Shown here: piece by piece, positions 31,354 through 34,008 of the stretch
Numbering within the stretch: position 1 is the first letter of the stretch
How the letters are laid out: each line of letters starts with the position of its first letter
Source: an uncultured Ruminococcus sp.
GTDB lineage: Bacteria; Bacillota; Clostridia; Oscillospirales; Acutalibacteraceae
Assembly (NCBI GenBank): GCA_902762615.1
Contig: CACWOX010000023.1
Span: forward strand, 1-34,008
Length of the DNA: 34,008 nt
Direction: 5' to 3'
Made by a program: the position numbers and the translations under genes
The notes under the pieces: generated by a model
Database searches by the model: none
Seen by the model: the letters and a program-made list of their open reading frames with translations, nothing else
What the model was told of the DNA's origin: nothing

Positions 31354-32943
31354 TTATGATTGATTATCAATGAGGTCGGCGTAGCACTGCTGGGTTATCT
31401 TCTGGCAGACGGTGTAGAAGTGATTGTCATCAAACGTACCCCATGCGCCACTGGTCATGACCACAACGCCGCTCTTTTGCTTTTCGTCGTAGCATACGCT
31501 TGCGTAAACGCCGTAGGCATTGCCGCCGTGGTAATACATGTCGTGTCCGGGTACATAATTGGTGCTTTTTTTGAAACCGAGACAGTAGCGGAACTTGTCG
31601 TCCTTGAGGTATTCCTTCTCGACCTCCTTGACAGCCTCTTTTGACAGAACCCTGATGTTGCCGTACATTCCGTCGTTGATGAAGATCGTGACCAGCTTGG
31701 CGTAATCCTTAGGGCTGATGAGCAGACTTCCCTGCGCCAGAATATACGTTTCGCCCGGATTCCTGATCTGTCTGTCCTTGACAAGCACGCCGCGGGAACG
31801 TGCAATCTTGCCCACCTTGTAGCACTCGGCGACATTGTTCTTATCCTTCAGGCTCTGTCCCCCAAACGCCGCGTCAAGTCCCAGACGGTCAAACAGCACA
31901 GAGTCAGTGAAGTAAATATAATGCAGGTTGGTGACCACTTCATCGAGTGAGCCGACTATGCCGAAACCGGAATTGCTGTAGGAAAATTCCTTGCCCGGCT
32001 TCTGGTTGTTGTAGCTTTTGAGGTCAACAACAAGGTCTTTAAGCCGCGTTCCTGCGTTGCTGCCGGTATATATGATGTATTCGTCAGCGAGCGATGATGA
32101 ATGATTGAGCAGCATACGGGGTGTTATCTCCGCCTCGGCAAACAGCGGATTGCGGAACCGGAAACCGAAATAATCCTCCACGTTGCGGTCGAGGTCAATC
32201 CTTCCCGCGTCAACAAGTGTCATGGTGGCAAGAGTCGAAATGATCTTGGAGAGCGACGCGGGACGGAATTTGGTGTCGGCATTGATCTTTTTGCGCTGAG
32301 CTTTATTGGCGTAGCCGTAGCTGTAGGTATAGGAAACCTTGCCATCCTTAATGACCGCTACTCCCGCGCCCATGGCACTGTAATCCTGACAAATTTTTTT
32401 GAGGGAAGTGGCGGTCTTGCCCGTTAGCTCTTCCGGATTGTGCGGATCGACGACCTTAGGCTCCTCCTGCCCTTCCTTTTCCACATAGTACTTGTCTATC
32501 CAACCGAAGCGGTTTTGCAGGTATTCTATGCGGTAAAAGTCGCCGCTGGTCTCCAGTACCTCGAATTTCTGCCCCTTGCTGACGGTGTTCTGTACCTTCT
32601 TCTTGAAATTCGGCTCGGAGCAGATGGTGCCGTAGGTGAACTTCACAATGACATTGAAACCGCTCTCCGGCTCTTCGGAAGAAACCTCCGCCCCGTCTGA
32701 AACGGTTTTTTCAGGGTCTTTGAACCATGAGGCGATTACCTCGGCGTAATTAATGCGGGAACCTTTGAAGGCAATCACCATGCTGATCGGCATGATCAGC
32801 GCCATTCCCACTGTGCCTATGCCGCGGATACGGTTGCGCCGGTAGTATTTCAGATATTTTTTCCACAGCCGCGAGCCTATCGCTCCCAGCTCCGCTTTGA
32901 CGCCCTTTCCGTCGTATTCCTTTTCTCTCGGATTTCTCTGCAT
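31354..32943 (-). CDS. Membrane-anchored serine hydrolase (class C beta-lactamase/PBP-like) with SH3 domain
   Basis: A 529-residue protein. Residues ~41-58 form one membrane segment after a basic cytoplasmic stretch (KKYLKYYRRNRIR), placing the rest outside. A bacterial SH3-type domain covers about 97-155 (ICSEPNF to RFGWIDKYYV). The hydrolase domain has PASLSK (Ser230-x-x-Lys233), YSN (Tyr322-Ser-Asn324) and a late YHGG in place of KTG. This is the beta-lactamase family (PF00144) of D-alanyl-D-alanine carboxypeptidases and esterases. Wall remodelling is more likely than antibiotic hydrolysis, given the wall-binding SH3 domain. The ATG at 32943 follows AAGGAAG by about 11 nt. Confidence 0.92.
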   Translation of the reverse strand: MQRNPREKEYDGKGVKAELGAIGSRLWKKYLKYYRRNRIRGIGTVGMALIMPISMVIAFKGSRINYAEVIASWFKDPEKTVSDGAEVSSEEPESGFNVIVKFTYGTICSEPNFKKKVQNTVSKGQKFEVLETSGDFYRIEYLQNRFGWIDKYYVEKEGQEEPKVVDPHNPEELTGKTATSLKKICQDYSAMGAGVAVIKDGKVSYTYSYGYANKAQRKKINADTKFRPASLSKIISTLATMTLVDAGRIDLDRNVEDYFGFRFRNPLFAEAEITPRMLLNHSSSLADEYIIYTGSNAGTRLKDLVVDLKSYNNQKPGKEFSYSNSGFGIVGSLDEVVTNLHYIYFTDSVLFDRLGLDAAFGGQSLKDKNNVAECYKVGKIARSRGVLVKDRQIRNPGETYILAQGSLLISPKDYAKLVTIFINDGMYGNIRVLSKEAVKEVEKEYLKDDKFRYCLGFKKSTNYVPGHDMYYHGGNAYGVYASVCYDEKQKSGVVVMTSGAWGTFDDNHFYTVCQKITQQCYADLIDNQS

Positions 32944-32978
32944 TTTGAAATAACTTCCTTTTTCAAGTTTTCTACATT

Positions 32979-33007
32979 ATTATATCAAAACACAGCGACA
33001 AGAACAA
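32979..33007 (-). promoter_or_regulatory. Candidate promoter of the serine hydrolase
   Basis: On the minus strand TTGTTC (33002-33007), 17-bp spacer, TATAAT (32979-32984) with an extended -10 TGA. It begins four bases after the acyltransferase stop. Confidence 0.5.
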
Positions 33008-33010
33008 CCG

Positions 33011-34008
33011 TCATTTTATTAAGTTTATATTTTTTTTGCTTACCCGGCGAATCACAACGCTTAGCATAACCGACAGCAGCATATAAGCTGTGAACATTAT
33101 GATTCTGTGCGTGCGAAAACCCGCGTTCAGTAAAATGGATCGAATGCCCACATGCGTCATAAAAAGCTCAAGCGAATAGCTCCCCACAAACGACAGTGCT
33201 CTGTTGAGCTTAGATGAATTCAGTCGTTCCATCAGGTAAGACAGAATAAATATCAGAGATATGGAAAAGAAAAAGGGAATAAATCTTTTTGGTATAACAA
33301 AATCAGCATTGATCAGATCGGTTTTTAAGAGCATTTTTAACATAATAAGCAGCAGGCCAAAGGCAGTAAGAACATTTTCTGCAAAACCAATTTTTTCCTT
33401 GTTACGAATCTTTTTGCCGTATCCACAGCCTGCTATAAAGATCGGAAATCTGCAAAGGGCTATTTCGATTTTTTCATAATAATCGGGTGAGACATGATGG
33501 ATAAAGCAGCAGAGTGCCGTCCAGCCGAGCACAAGCAAAATGCATACCATTCCTGATGCATCTTTGCCGTTTATTTTGCCGTTTATTTTGCCGTTTATTA
33601 TTTTAAACAAAAACGGAAATAAAATATATGCAATTAAAATGAACGCTATATACCAGAAAACCCTTGTGCCTGAAATCCAGAAGGTCACAAGGGATAAATC
33701 CGCGGCAAAATGAAACAAACCCTCCGAGTACAGTATAACATCTCTTATGAACCAATAAACCACGCCGAAAAACAGATACGGAATCATAACGCGTTTAAAT
33801 CTTTTGGCATAAAATGCCTTTATGCTCGGGTTGCCGCACATGGAATAATACAGTCCCACTCCGGAGAGAAAAAGAAAAATTTCAACTCCTACGCTTCCGA
33901 ATATATCATGACTCAAACTTCCCACACCGAAAATCAGCCAAAAGCCCGTAATATAGGGAAAAAACGGCAATCCAATATCACGCAGCCTGAGCAATATGCA
34001 AAGAATTA
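33011..34008 (-). CDS. Acyltransferase-3 family membrane protein, 5' end beyond the window
   Basis: At least 331 residues of a multi-spanning membrane protein with about nine hydrophobic segments. GSVGVEIFLFLSGVGLYYS is the diagnostic GVxxFFxLSG motif of OafA/NodX-type O-acyltransferases, followed by FYAKRFKRVMIPY. The frame stays open to the right edge. Family members normally have ~20-30 more residues with the LRxxA...H motif before this point, so the true start lies outside; a TTG at 33994 is only a fallback. It probably acetylates an exopolysaccharide or wall polymer. A loop near residues 133-145 consists of repeated Asn-Gly-Lys-Ile units encoded by tandem DNA repeats. Confidence 0.85.
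   Translation of the reverse strand, partial: ILCILLRLRDIGLPFFPYITGFWLIFGVGSLSHDIFGSVGVEIFLFLSGVGLYYSMCGNPSIKAFYAKRFKRVMIPYLFFGVVYWFIRDVILYSEGLFHFAADLSLVTFWISGTRVFWYIAFILIAYILFPFLFKIINGKINGKINGKDASGMVCILLVLGWTALCCFIHHVSPDYYEKIEIALCRFPIFIAGCGYGKKIRNKEKIGFAENVLTAFGLLLIMLKMLLKTDLINADFVIPKRFIPFFFSISLIFILSYLMERLNSSKLNRALSFVGSYSLELFMTHVGIRSILLNAGFRTHRIIMFTAYMLLSVMLSVVIRRVSKKNINLIK
33563..33598. repeat. 12-bp tandem repeat inside the acyltransferase gene
   Basis: Three exact copies of TTTGCCGTTTAT (33563-33574, 33575-33586, 33587-33598), encoding the NGKI tetrapeptide repeat in a loop. Copy changes stay in frame. Confidence 0.95.

Overview
The window looks like a chromosomal segment of a low-to-moderate GC anaerobic Clostridia member, most likely Ruminococcus or another Oscillospiraceae. 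This is inferred from the GlgC/GlgD pair, strong AGGAGG-type ribosome binding sites, TTGACA/TATAAT promoters, a der-plsY-gpsA cluster next to a DUF512 radical-SAM gene, and BcrA-type ABC and histidine kinase genes. Nothing points to a phage, plasmid or integrated island. No tRNA, rRNA or CRISPR lies inside the window, although a very strong stable-RNA-like promoter fires out of the left edge.

Layout. Positions 1-330 hold the outward promoter and the leader of a lipoprotein with YIYY-type repeats (330-1319, +). A minus-strand operon of TerD, an unrecognised helical protein and a second TerD follows (3541-1385). Next come citrate synthase, a PMCA-type Ca2+-ATPase with an operator-like palindrome inside a consensus promoter, and a dCMP deaminase. 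Divergent from the deaminase, a perfect consensus promoter drives a structured leader and a small HPr-like protein without the phosphorylatable His. A histidine phosphatase and an XRE regulator are followed by the glycogen genes in transcription order glgB, glgC, glgD, glgA (17170-10781, -), with pfkA just upstream. Then come a nitroreductase and a HAD phosphatase, and the cluster yceD, rpmF, DUF512, der, plsY, gpsA, HAD. A small P-loop protein and pgi come next, then a plus-strand BcrA-like ABC transporter with a histidine kinase, a serine hydrolase and an acyltransferase cut by the right edge.

How the genes work together. Pgi and PfkA bracket glucose-6-phosphate/fructose-6-phosphate, and GlgC/GlgD/GlgA/GlgB turn glucose-1-phosphate into branched glycogen, so the window is rich in central sugar storage and glycolysis. 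GpsA and PlsY supply glycerol-3-phosphate and its first acylation for phospholipids. YceD and L32 belong to ribosome assembly, and Der is a ribosome-assembly GTPase.

Most notable points: (1) the glgA product has lost the three residues regarded as essential in GT5 glycogen synthases (Lys15, Arg300 and Glu377 in E. coli numbering), suggesting a non-catalytic or mechanistically altered paralogue in the same operon as the non-catalytic GlgC paralogue GlgD; (2) GlgB carries a ~160-residue histone-H1-like Ala/Lys/Pro/Glu tail with perfect 78-bp tandem repeats; (3) a ~320-bp MITE-like element with terminal inverted repeats and a 9-bp target duplication sits between plsY and gpsA; (4) a compact structured RNA starts exactly at the predicted start site of a consensus promoter, ahead of a His-less HPr homologue; (5) an ABC/kinase locus lacks a response regulator but has 11-bp-phased direct repeats in its promoter.
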